Origin: Methanobacteriota archaeon
GTDB taxonomy: Archaea > Halobacteriota > Methanosarcinia > Methanosarcinales > Methanosarcinaceae
NCBI GenBank assembly: GCA_030837265.1
Contig: JAUPKV010000103.1
Span: 1-6,165, forward strand
Reading direction: 5' to 3'
DNA length: 6,165 bases
Shown piece by piece: positions 1 to 5,137 of this stretch. A program made the translations under genes and the position numbers. The notes beneath the pieces were generated by a model. That model was not told the origin of the DNA. It made no database searches and worked only from the letters and a program-made list of their open reading frames with translations. The first letter of the stretch is position 1, and every line of letters starts with the position of its first letter.

Positions 1-10
1 AGGCGATACG

Positions 11-106
11 ATGCTAAAAAAGGAACTAGGAGCCCTATTCCTCAGAAACGGACCTTATTTTAACAACCGTTCAGCTTCGGGAAAAATATACACAAAAGAT
101 AACTAA
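11..106 (+). pseudogene. Signal-peptide relic, copy 1 (frameshifted, no body)
   Basis: The ATG at 11 begins a 31-codon frame ending at TAA 104-106. The first eleven residues, MLKKELGALFL, match the intact signal peptides of the two full genes (MLKRQLGTLFL, MIKKQLGTLFL). One extra base in the stretch after codon 11 shifts the frame. In the shifted frame the ancestral LILTTV segment is still legible in the DNA at 53-70 (CTTATTTTAACAACCGTT). The ribosome binding site is weakened to AGGCGAT (1-7). No mature domain follows before copy 2. I read this as a dead 5' end of a secreted-protein gene; a functional 31-residue peptide is possible but less likely. Confidence 0.75.
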
Positions 107-154
107 AGTTGTGAGTTTTCTCAAATTCTAAAAAACTCGCCCGAAGGTGATGCG

Positions 155-235
155 ATACTGAAGAGATTGCCAGGATCCCTATTCCTGACAACAAGCACTC
201 TTTTAACAGTAGCATTGGGTTTAGAAAAAAATTAA
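155..235 (+). pseudogene. Signal-peptide relic, copy 2 (start codon lost)
   Basis: The position equivalent to the start codon is ATA (155-157) although a good ribosome binding site, AAGGTGAT (145-152), remains upstream. Reading on in frame gives ILKRLPGSLFLTTSTLL and then TVALGLEKN to TAA at 233-235, still shaped like a signal peptide with a basic start, a hydrophobic core and ALG. No mature domain follows; the leader of copy 3 begins soon after. It is B-type, most like copy 4 (1230). The ATG inside the ribosome binding region (150-152) opens only a three-codon frame. Confidence 0.75.
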
Positions 236-280
236 CCTTCCTTCGAATTTGAGTTTACTCTAATCCTAAAATCCAACCCA

Positions 281-288
281 AAGGTGAT
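281..288 (+). promoter_or_regulatory. Ribosome binding site of the beta-helix gene
   Basis: AAGGTGAT, complementary to the 3' end of archaeal 16S rRNA (anti-SD ATCACCT), sits 3 bases before the ATG at 292. The identical element precedes the ATG at 1366. It fixes the start of both genes and is part of the repeated module. Confidence 0.8.
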
Positions 289-291
289 ACG

Positions 292-1170
292 ATGCTAAAA
301 AGACAGCTAGGGACCCTATTCCTGGCAACATGCCTTATTTTAACTACCGTACCTGCTGTACTGGGCGGAGAAAATAAACAAATTATAAATATTGCCGGAG
401 ATGGAAGTGGAGACGTCAACTGCGATGGAAAAGATGATCATGCCCAGATTAACCAGGCGCTTGATTATGCAGCAAGCCAGCCTGGCACGATCGTCCATCT
501 TAAAGGACCATTTACTTATGAAATCGGCGATTCTCTCCGAATCGGCAGTAACACAGTCCTTGAAGGAGATTCGGGAGCAAAAATTAAGCTTGCCCCAGGA
601 TTAAATGAATGGGGAGGACGTGGAAGCAGTATTGCAAATGAAAAAGCTATGCTCATGATTAAAGGCAATTCTGCATCCGATGTTACAATAAGAAACTTAA
701 CAGTTGATGGGAGCCAGAGCGATTATTATCCTCACATAACTCTCGGCTGGTCTATTTTCAACATGGCAACACTCATAGGCGTTGATGGGTTAACAATACA
801 GGATGTTACATTCCAGAACGGATGTAATGATGCCATGCTTATTTCAAAATCCAGCAACGTAATGATAGATTCAGTAACAGTAAACAAGTGCGGACATGAT
901 GGAGTGTATGCCTATAATGTCAAAGACATTACAGTCAAGAATTGTACCTTCATTAACCGGACTAATTCGTCCACTCGATTCGATATTGTCACTGATGGGG
1001 TGTTTGCAAACAATGATTGTAGCACATCCGGTGGCGGATATGCTGGTCTGGAACTTGAAAATGCTGTTACTAACATAGAAGTTTACGGCAACAATTTCCA
1101 TGACTTAGCTGGTCCTGACATAGCACACGTCCATACTAAAGAAACTAATGTAAACATCCACGATAACTAA
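292..1170 (+). CDS. Secreted right-handed parallel beta-helix (pectate-lyase-like) protein
   Basis: A 292-residue exported protein. Residues 1-26 form a Sec signal peptide: K3-R4, a hydrophobic core, then PAVLGG, with cleavage probably near G25/G26. Residues 31-100 look like the N-terminal cap of the pectate-lyase/polygalacturonase superfamily: AGDGSGD, CDGKDDHAQINQAL, a PGTIVHLKG strand, SNTVLEGD. From residue 127 on there are regular beta-helix rungs (DVTIRNLTVDG, GLTIQDVTFQNG, NVMIDSVTVNKCG, DITVKNCTFINR, NIEVYGNNFHDL). Such folds commonly bind or cleave acidic polysaccharides, so action on extracellular or cell-wall polysaccharide is a reasonable inference; no catalytic residue could be identified. 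The frame stops at NVNIHDN, in the middle of what looks like another rung and without a capping domain, so the C-terminus may be truncated. Its 5' end is a copy of the repeated module. The start is set by AAGGTGAT at 281-288. Confidence 0.85.
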   Translation: MLKRQLGTLFLATCLILTTVPAVLGGENKQIINIAGDGSGDVNCDGKDDHAQINQALDYAASQPGTIVHLKGPFTYEIGDSLRIGSNTVLEGDSGAKIKLAPGLNEWGGRGSSIANEKAMLMIKGNSASDVTIRNLTVDGSQSDYYPHITLGWSIFNMATLIGVDGLTIQDVTFQNGCNDAMLISKSSNVMIDSVTVNKCGHDGVYAYNVKDITVKNCTFINRTNSSTRFDIVTDGVFANNDCSTSGGGYAGLELENAVTNIEVYGNNFHDLAGPDIAHVHTKETNVNIHDN

Positions 1171-1226
1171 ATGTCCTGATTAAGTAGGAATCTCAAGAAG
1201 CACATAAAGCCACAACCCAAAGTGAT

Positions 1227-1298
1227 GTGGAGCTGAAAGGATTGACAGGATCCCTATTCCTGATATCAGTCGATCTTAGCAAAACATCGCTTTGGTGA
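1227..1298 (+). pseudogene. Signal-peptide relic, copy 4 (start and RBS damaged)
   Basis: The codon aligned with the ATG of the intact copies is GAG (1230-1232), and the ribosome binding site has decayed from AAGGTGAT to AAAGTGAT (1219-1226). A GTG one codon earlier (1227) could in theory start a 23-residue frame, VELKGLTGSLFLISVD and onward, to TGA 1296-1298, but the hydrophobic core is cut short by an Asp and no mature domain follows. B-type, closest to copy 2. It begins only about 60 bases after the stop of the beta-helix gene. Confidence 0.72.
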
Positions 1299-1301
1299 TA
1301 A

Positions 1302-1340
1302 AACTTATAAGTTCCCTATAAATTTTATTTAAATCTAATC
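1302..1340 (+). promoter_or_regulatory. Candidate promoter/palindrome before the TIM-barrel gene
   Basis: Holds a perfect 12-bp palindrome AACTTATAAGTT (1302-1313) followed by the AT-rich stretch CTATAAATTTTATTTAAAT (1316-1334), which offers TATA-box candidates 35-60 bases before the ATG at 1366. A separate promoter for this gene would explain why the module carries leader as well as signal peptide. Which TATA is used, and whether the palindrome binds a regulator, cannot be told here. Confidence 0.4.
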
Positions 1341-1354
1341 CGAAATCCAACCCA

Positions 1355-1362
1355 AAGGTGAT
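1355..1362 (+). promoter_or_regulatory. Ribosome binding site of the TIM-barrel gene
   Basis: AAGGTGAT followed by TCA and the ATG at 1366. It lies in the same module position as the site before 292 and supports the chosen start. Confidence 0.8.
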
Positions 1363-1365
1363 TCA

Positions 1366-2193
1366 ATGATAAAAAAACAGCTAGGAACCCTATTCCTGGT
1401 AACATGCCTTATATTAACAACCGTACCTGCTGTACTGGGTGGCTCATCAATTAACAAAACCGAAGGAGCAAATTCTGACACCCAAAGAAGCACTGGAACT
1501 GAAAAAATGCCTTTAGAAGGTGCCTGGAATAATTGCGATTTCTCTAAACCTGCTGCACAATGGTCAGCCGATGCCAATAAATTTGGAGGTGAACATGGAA
1601 TTGTTGACCTCGTAGTTACTCAGGCACATGCAAATAAGCTCGCTTACGTGCCTTTTCCTTTCGAAAAGCAAGGATCTATCTACAGCTCTGACGAGACCGA
1701 CAAGGTAGAACCATACCTGGATACTTTCGAGAAAGATGGACGAAAGGTGATTCTCTCGATTCAGCCAAATGGGGCTGATGCTTCTGAATTGATGGATATT
1801 ATACTCTCAAGGTACGGACATCACAAAAATATAATTGGTATAAATGTTGACATGGAGTGGAAATTAACAGGAAATCCAAATCACCTCAGTGATAAAGAGC
1901 GAGATGTCTGGCTAGACAAGATCCATAGCTATAATCCGGAGTATAAACTTTTCCTGACCAATTTCAAGGATTATACTTACTTCCCTCATGATGCAAAGGA
2001 CCTTGTTATCTTATACGATGGCCAGGGATCTCAGAATGACATCCTTAAGGAATACGGGATACTTGCAAGCCATTTCTCATCGGTCGGATTATATACCGGA
2101 TACGATGAAGATACTCCACGAACAGCATCTAGCGACAGTATTGTGGCTGCAGCTCCGAATACTAAATACATTCTCCACTCAATTGATGATTAA
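1366..2193 (+). CDS. Secreted TIM-barrel, glycoside-hydrolase-like protein
   Basis: A 275-residue exported protein. Residues 1-26 (MIKKQLGTLFLVTCLILTTV, then PAVLGG) are the module signal peptide, nearly identical to that of the gene at 292. Residues 27-50 are a polar linker. The rest alternates hydrophobic strands and helices like a (beta/alpha)8 barrel: GIVDLVVTQAH (78-88), RKVILSIQPNG (126-136), KNIIGINVDMEWK (154-166), YKLFLTNF (193-200), DLVILYDGQG (212-221), SVGLYTGY (239-246), KYILHSIDD (267-275). The strand ending D162-M-E164-W is where GH18-like and related barrels place catalytic acids, and this segment with SYNPEYKLFL resembles archaeal and bacterial secreted barrel proteins I recall with a 'VDVEW' motif. 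Glycosidase activity is an inference. The protein ends after the last predicted strand and looks complete. It shares nothing with the beta-helix protein beyond the signal peptide. Confidence 0.8.
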   Translation: MIKKQLGTLFLVTCLILTTVPAVLGGSSINKTEGANSDTQRSTGTEKMPLEGAWNNCDFSKPAAQWSADANKFGGEHGIVDLVVTQAHANKLAYVPFPFEKQGSIYSSDETDKVEPYLDTFEKDGRKVILSIQPNGADASELMDIILSRYGHHKNIIGINVDMEWKLTGNPNHLSDKERDVWLDKIHSYNPEYKLFLTNFKDYTYFPHDAKDLVILYDGQGSQNDILKEYGILASHFSSVGLYTGYDEDTPRTASSDSIVAAAPNTKYILHSIDD

Positions 2194-2262
2194 GTGCAGA
2201 TAAAAAACTGTGAAGTAAATTGGAAATATGCCGGTCATAATTTCGATTTCTTCAAATTCTTT

Positions 2263-2352
2263 TTACTTTTTTATCAACTTACATAAAGCGAAAAGTGAAC
2301 CTATCCAGACAAGTATCAACACTAAATATAGCCCAAAACCCCAGAGATTCAT
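2263..2352 (-). CDS. 29-residue single-pass membrane peptide, probably leaderless
   Basis: A short minus-strand frame from ATG at 2352 to TAA at 2263-2265. The peptide starts MNLWGFG, continues with a membrane-length hydrophobic run (LYLVLILVWIGSLFALC) and ends in a basic tail, KLIKK. This layout is typical of genuine small membrane proteins, with the positive tail likely on the cytoplasmic side. No ribosome binding site precedes the ATG, but a TATA box (TTTTATATA on the minus strand, 2383-2375) is centred about 27 bases upstream, which puts transcription start at or next to the ATG, as in leaderless archaeal messages. It is convergent with the TIM-barrel gene, 69 bases away. The function is unknown; partners could be a membrane complex or it could act alone. 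Chance occurrence cannot be excluded at this length. Confidence 0.5.
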   Translation of the reverse strand: MNLWGFGLYLVLILVWIGSLFALCKLIKK

Positions 2353-2374
2353 ATTATATGATATATGATTAACT

Positions 2375-2383
2375 TATATAAAA
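2375..2383 (-). promoter_or_regulatory. TATA box for the 29-residue membrane peptide
   Basis: Reads TTTTATATA on the minus strand. Its centre is about 27 bases before the ATG at 2352, the normal distance from an archaeal TATA box to the transcription start, so the message would begin at the start codon. The + strand reading (TATATAAAA) is also TATA-like but leads into no gene. Confidence 0.45.
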
Positions 2384-2493
2384 TATGGATTTTATAAATC
2401 GACGGTAGTAATTATAATTTTTTCAGTAGTAGTCCACATAACTTCAGATTGTTTTCATGGTTAAAGGATATTTTATATTATTTTTAAATTGCT

Positions 2494-2543
2494 TGTTACC
2501 CCTAAAATAGAAAATGAGTTGTTATATATAGTAACGGGTGACA
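2494..2543 (+). promoter_or_regulatory. TATA box flanked by an inverted repeat, upstream of the NosD-like gene
   Basis: TTATATATA (2522-2530) is a good archaeal TATA box that would start transcription near 2552 and give a leader of roughly 110 bases. It is flanked by arms TGTTACCC (2494-2501) and GGGTGACA (2536-2543), complementary over 8 positions with one G-T pair. This could be an operator around the promoter or coincidence in a low-complexity region. Confidence 0.35.
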
Positions 2544-2585
2544 GTATATTGTATAATATTATGGCAACTTGTAATAAGCTGTAAT

Positions 2586-2613
2586 CTTAACTTTGGGTGA
2601 ATTCAAAGTTAAG
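2586..2613 (+). repeat. Perfect 10-bp inverted repeat in the probable 5' leader
   Basis: CTTAACTTTG (2586-2595) and CAAAGTTAAG (2604-2613) are exact reverse complements around an 8-base spacer, GGTGAATT. The hairpin ends 46 bases before the start codon at 2660 and would lie inside the transcript if the TATA box at 2522 is used. It could be an RNA hairpin controlling translation or stability, or a DNA operator. It has no T-run after it and does not look like a terminator. Confidence 0.6.
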
Positions 2614-2642
2614 CTAATGATCTGAGGTTGCTTTCAAGTTAT

Positions 2643-2648
2643 GGGGGG
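2643..2648 (+). promoter_or_regulatory. Ribosome binding site of the NosD-like gene
   Basis: GGGGGG, able to pair with the CCTCC anti-SD using a G-U, ends 11 bases before the ATG at 2660. The same G-run type of site precedes the genes starting at 4978 (minus) and 5488. The ATG at 2641 is in another frame and closes after nine codons. Confidence 0.55.
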
Positions 2649-2659
2649 CTATTTAGGAA

Positions 2660-3910
2660 ATGGGGCTTAATGGAGACGGAGATTATTTCATCAAGTTTGT
2701 GGATATTTCATTGGTAATTATTTTGTTCCTGGTTTCAGTAGACGCCGGAGATGCAAGGACTGTTTATGTGGAACCGGGAAATTCGATTCAAGGTTTCGTA
2801 AATAATTCTACTGTAGGGGATCTTATTGTCATTAAGCCTGGAGTTTATCAGGAAAATATTACTATCAACGTATCCGGAGTGAAGGTAATATCAGACCCTG
2901 GTAGTTCCGGCGTCGTGCTCATAAAGTCACCGGATGGGAATTCAAGTGTGTTTCAGATTGAAGCGGATAATGTAACTGTAAGCGGGTTTAATATAACAGG
3001 TTCAGGTGAAGAACCTGACAGGGCTACAGGGACACCGGAAGGAACTTCCTGCTATCCGGCAGGGATTTGCCTCAAACATGCAAATAACTGCACAATCGAG
3101 AAGAATAATATTTCCAAAAACCTGTACGGAATCTATCTGCAGGACTCCATGAACAATACTCTCTCGCAGAATATCTTTTCCGGAGACGGGATCTGGCTTG
3201 ATGAAGAATGTAGCCGAAACCTGTTATTCAATAATGTAATTGAGAATGGAAATATCATCCTGGGAGCACACTGCTGGAACGATATAATACTGCAGAATAA
3301 ACTTTCAAATGGTGATGGAATAAGCATTGCCTGCTGCGGTGGAGACAATCTTGTTTCCGGGAACTCAATCATTAATTGCAGTTCTGGAATTGATATTTAT
3401 GATGTCCAGGCAAAGACCGTTATTAGTGATAATCGGATTGAAGACTGCACTTACGGGATTGTCTTCGATTTTGTTTTAGGTTCCAGAGTATCTAATAACT
3501 CGATTTCTAATGCCAGCACCGGGATTTATTTCAGAGAAGAATGCCACAACAATAATCTTTACAATAATATAATTACTTCCAGCAAGTTGTCAGGTATCTA
3601 TTTACTGGACAATTCTGCCGATAACCTCATCTATAACAATTATTTTAATAACACGATAAACACAAGAATCGAAAACAGCAACAACAATTCCTGGAACATT
3701 ACGAAAAACAAGGGCACGAGTATTGTAAAGGGTCCATACCTCGGTGGAAACTTCTGGGCAAATCCTATAGGTGCAGGTTTTTCGCAAACTGCGGAGGACT
3801 TGAACTTAGATGGAATTAGCGACCTGCCCTACAGGGTTATAGGAAGTGATTTTGACTATTTCCCACTTGTCATGAATTCTTCCACCACCCTAAACAAACA
3901 CGAACTCTGA
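2660..3910 (+). CDS. NosD/CASH-type parallel beta-helix cell-surface protein
   Basis: A 416-residue exported protein. Residues 13-32 (hydrophobic core LVIILFLVSV, then AGDA) form a signal peptide. Residues 34-70 have the classic opening of NosD-like proteins: TVYVEPGNSIQGFVN, GDLIVIKPGVYQENITI. Residues 100-335 are a run of PbH1 beta-helix rungs with the recurring pattern N-N-x-I-S/xxGIYL (ENVTVSGFNITGS-like, NCTIEKNNISKNLYGIYLQD, NLIYNNYFNN). Residues 355-403 are the C-terminal segment common to Methanosarcina surface proteins: GGNFWANPIGAGFSQT, D-N-DGI-D-PY and a final DYFPLV. Many N-x-S/T sequons suggest N-glycosylation. NosD proper matures nitrous oxide reductase; no such enzyme is nearby and methanogens lack that role, so this is better seen as a surface or polysaccharide-binding protein. 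Six or more Cys lie in the helix, including C225-C226, which is unusual for an extracellular helix and may form disulfides. The last domain is present, so it looks full length. Confidence 0.85.
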   Translation: MGLNGDGDYFIKFVDISLVIILFLVSVDAGDARTVYVEPGNSIQGFVNNSTVGDLIVIKPGVYQENITINVSGVKVISDPGSSGVVLIKSPDGNSSVFQIEADNVTVSGFNITGSGEEPDRATGTPEGTSCYPAGICLKHANNCTIEKNNISKNLYGIYLQDSMNNTLSQNIFSGDGIWLDEECSRNLLFNNVIENGNIILGAHCWNDIILQNKLSNGDGISIACCGGDNLVSGNSIINCSSGIDIYDVQAKTVISDNRIEDCTYGIVFDFVLGSRVSNNSISNASTGIYFREECHNNNLYNNIITSSKLSGIYLLDNSADNLIYNNYFNNTINTRIENSNNNSWNITKNKGTSIVKGPYLGGNFWANPIGAGFSQTAEDLNLDGISDLPYRVIGSDFDYFPLVMNSSTTLNKHEL

Positions 3911-3918
3911 TTATTATT

Positions 3919-4335
3919 TTAATCTCCCCCGCCCCCACATTCGAGCACAAAGTCATGAATTTTCCCAGTAATTGTTTCTTGTGAAATATACCATGGCTTA
4001 TCCTTTACCGAAAGAGTAAGATTAGACACACCGTCCCATTTAAAATGAACTTTTGCTCCATGCCCTTCAATATCACCCTCATTTCCTTGAGGTATCTGGA
4101 CGCCGACTGCTGCAAGTTTTTGTTTCATACAATTGAATACTTCAGAATTAACGTTTTTATATGTCATAGTGCCAGAGTCATATCCACTGTTTGATTGAGG
4201 AGATTTTGGGGTAGTTTCTCCTGAACTGTAGGTCTTTGTTAACTTAGAATCCGGAGTAAGCACATATGTTGCAATGAATGCACATACAATTAAAAGTATG
4301 AGAGTAGCCAGTACTGCCTTTGGAAATTTCCTCAT
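3919..4335 (-). CDS. Membrane-anchored 138-residue protein of unknown function
   Basis: An N-terminal signal anchor (basic MRKFPK, then hydrophobic residues 8-26) is followed by a Ser/Thr/Pro-rich linker (about 30-55) and a small globular domain (57-138) outside the cell. The domain begins TYKNVNSEVFNCMKQKL, has GDIEGHGAKVHFKWDG and WYISQETITGKIHDFV, and ends in the striking CGGGGD. Its two cysteines, C69 near the start and C133 at the end, could form a disulfide joining both ends of the domain. I recognise the layout as a recurring lineage-type small secreted domain but cannot name a family. The AGGAAA site 7 bases before the ATG supports the start. It is convergent with the NosD-like gene, with only 8 bp between stop codons, so the two 3' ends overlap in transcription. 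Confidence 0.75.
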   Translation of the reverse strand: MRKFPKAVLATLILLIVCAFIATYVLTPDSKLTKTYSSGETTPKSPQSNSGYDSGTMTYKNVNSEVFNCMKQKLAAVGVQIPQGNEGDIEGHGAKVHFKWDGVSNLTLSVKDKPWYISQETITGKIHDFVLECGGGGD

Positions 4336-4342
4336 TTTATCG

Positions 4343-4348
4343 TTTCCT
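4343..4348 (-). promoter_or_regulatory. Ribosome binding site of the 138-residue protein
   Basis: AGGAAA on the minus strand, 7 bases before the ATG at 4335. It is a weaker match than the AGGTGAT sites elsewhere in the window. Confidence 0.5.
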
Positions 4349-4730
4349 ATTAATTGCCGCTTTATCTATAATTCCTTTAAAAGATTAAACTGTAAAATCA
4401 CAGGGATTAACCGGGAACTGTGGGCGAAACATTTTCTCAGAAGTGAAGCTTCTTGATTTTGTCTTGATGTAAAACTAATTTAGTATTTTATGACTCTTTT
4501 TTTATTTAAACTTAAAGTTTATTATACTGTTGACTATGATAAAAATAAAATCGATATTCTATTATAAAAAAGGATTAAATTATCTTAAGCTGTAGAGTAA
4601 AATCTAAAGTAACTCTTAGTGTGATTAAAAGAACAGTATGCTTCTTTGGAATGGGAATGAGCTTGTCAATAGTTTCGAATCCCACTCGTGCTTTAAATAT
4701 TTAAGTTGTGTCAATAATAAAACTAAGTTA
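4349..4730. other. Gene-poor AT-rich spacer
   Basis: No convincing gene was found on either strand. The left end must hold the promoter of the minus-strand gene ending upstream at 4335; the TTTAAA-like sequence at 4376-4383 is a weak candidate. Notable elements are a near-perfect odd palindrome TAAACTT-A-AAGTTTA (4507-4521), the palindrome GAAGCTTC (4445-4452), and a tRNA-3'-end-like string TTCGAATCCCACTCGTGC (4674-4691) whose T-stem does not pair. On the minus strand GAGTGGGA and TCCCATTC can pair over 8 positions with one G-U around a loop of about 24 bases. Confidence 0.5.
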
Positions 4731-4769
4731 GAAATTATTAGTTATTATTAGTTATTATTAGTTATTATT
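4731..4769. repeat. 10-bp tandem repeat, nearly four copies
   Basis: The unit GTTATTATTA is repeated at 4741, 4751 and 4761, preceded by a variant GAAATTATTA at 4731 and ending in a last copy with one changed base. It abuts the stop codon of the minus-strand gene at 4772, so it would lie in that gene's 3' untranslated region. Slippage-prone microsatellite-like DNA is the simplest explanation. Confidence 0.85.
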
Positions 4770-4771
4770 CT

Positions 4772-4978
4772 TTAAATTTTTAGCTCTTTTTTTAATCTTC
4801 TATTTTTTTGCTTTAGATCCTCTAAGGCTTTAACAAGGCGATCGCTTTTTGTTTTTATTTCTTTATCAAATCCTGGAGTTTCGGGGTTGATTTTATCCCA
4901 ACGAGCTTCCAGATTCTTTGTGTAAGTTTCTGCACTTAATTTTTTAAAGTCTTTTACTTCCTTATCCGTTTTATACAT
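4772..4978 (-). CDS. Small charged coiled-coil protein of unknown function
   Basis: A 68-residue protein, strongly charged and lysine-rich, with no signal peptide or membrane segment, so probably cytoplasmic. The first part (YKTDKEVKDFKKLSAETYTK) is predicted helical. A Pro-containing turn (NPETPG, 31-36) separates it from a C-terminal helix with coiled-coil-like heptads (about 37-66: SDRLVKALEDLKQKNRRLKK). Such small proteins may dimerise or bind nucleic acid, but nothing fixes a function. A GGGGG ribosome binding site 6 bases upstream and TATA-like sequence beyond it support expression as a single gene. No known family recognised. Confidence 0.7.
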   Translation of the reverse strand: MYKTDKEVKDFKKLSAETYTKNLEARWDKINPETPGFDKEIKTKSDRLVKALEDLKQKNRRLKKELKI

Positions 4979-4984
4979 CTATTT

Positions 4985-4989
4985 CCCCC
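4985..4989 (-). promoter_or_regulatory. Ribosome binding site of the coiled-coil gene
   Basis: GGGGG on the minus strand, 6 bases before the ATG at 4978, in the context TTTGGGGGAAATAG. It closely resembles the GTGGGGGAAAAAAC before the DUF1699 gene. TTTATTTAT (minus strand, 5020-5012) and an AT-rich run at 5031-5044 are candidate TATA boxes. Confidence 0.6.
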
Positions 4990-5093
4990 AAATAAAAATG
5001 GGATCGAAAACATAAATAAATTTCTACAGTATAATTTTATTTAAAAACGTTATTATATTTTAAAAAAGTTGGAATGTACTAAGAATTGTACAG

Positions 5094-5126
5094 AATATAA
5101 AAATAATTCTGAGCAGATTCTCTGCT
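5094..5126 (-). terminator. Hairpin plus T-rich tract after the Cys-rich gene
   Basis: AGCAGA and TCTGCT (5112-5117 and 5121-5126) form a perfect 6-bp stem with a 3-base loop. On the minus strand it lies 11 bases past the stop codon at 5138 and is followed by TTATTTTTATATT. This fits a terminator for the gene at 5138-5314. Archaeal termination depends mainly on the T-rich tract, so the hairpin may be secondary. Confidence 0.5.
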
Positions 5127-5137
5127 TTACTGGTTTT

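Larger units (their letters stand above)
1..369 (+). repeat. Block 1 of leader/signal-peptide module array (copies 1-3)
   Basis: Three head-to-tail copies of one module. Each has a 5' leader ending in a ribosome binding site of the form AAGGTGAT, followed by about 78 bases that encode, or once encoded, a signal peptide. The shared core CCCTATTCCT lies at 33-42, 177-186 and 314-323, giving spacings of 144 and 137 bp. Similarity also covers the leaders: GAGTTT-CTC-AAT-CTAAAA-CCC-AAGGTGAT can be traced before copies 2 and 3. Copy 1 begins at the window edge, so its leader is mostly outside. Only copy 3 is followed by a long reading frame. Copies 1 and 3 are A-type and copy 2 is B-type; over the 32 bases after the start codon position, copy 2 matches copy 4 at 28 positions but copy 3 at only 24. 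Confidence 0.85.
1211..1443 (+). repeat. Block 2 of leader/signal-peptide module array (copies 4-5)
   Basis: The second B-A pair of the same module: degenerate copy 4 (core CCCTATTCCT at 1252-1261) and intact copy 5 (1388-1397), 136 bp apart, almost exactly the 137 bp between copies 2 and 3. The leader of copy 5 matches that of copy 3 (TCTAATCC, AAATCCAACCCAAAGGTGAT), and the 78 bases from the start codon differ from copy 3 at 8 positions by my count (about 90% identity, several differences silent). Similarity ends sharply after the Gly-Gly codons, where the two mature proteins are unrelated. Even the sequence between copies 4 and 5 aligns loosely to that between 2 and 3, so the pair was probably duplicated as one unit. 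Confidence 0.85.

Noticed and set aside
1..370. The regular repeats as a CRISPR-like array.
   Set aside because: Units are degenerate, about 140 bp apart and encode a signal peptide; there are no short identical repeats with unique spacers and no cas genes.
871..1101. Antisense frame inside the beta-helix gene.
   Set aside because: Overlaps a clearly coding region, with no start signals and no recognisable protein features; a shadow frame.
4674..4691. String TTCGAATCCCACTCGTGC resembling the T-loop and 3' end of a tRNA, possibly an attachment-site remnant.
   Set aside because: The five bases before the loop (ATAGT) do not pair with CCCAC, no anticodon or D arm lies upstream, and no integrase gene is in the window.
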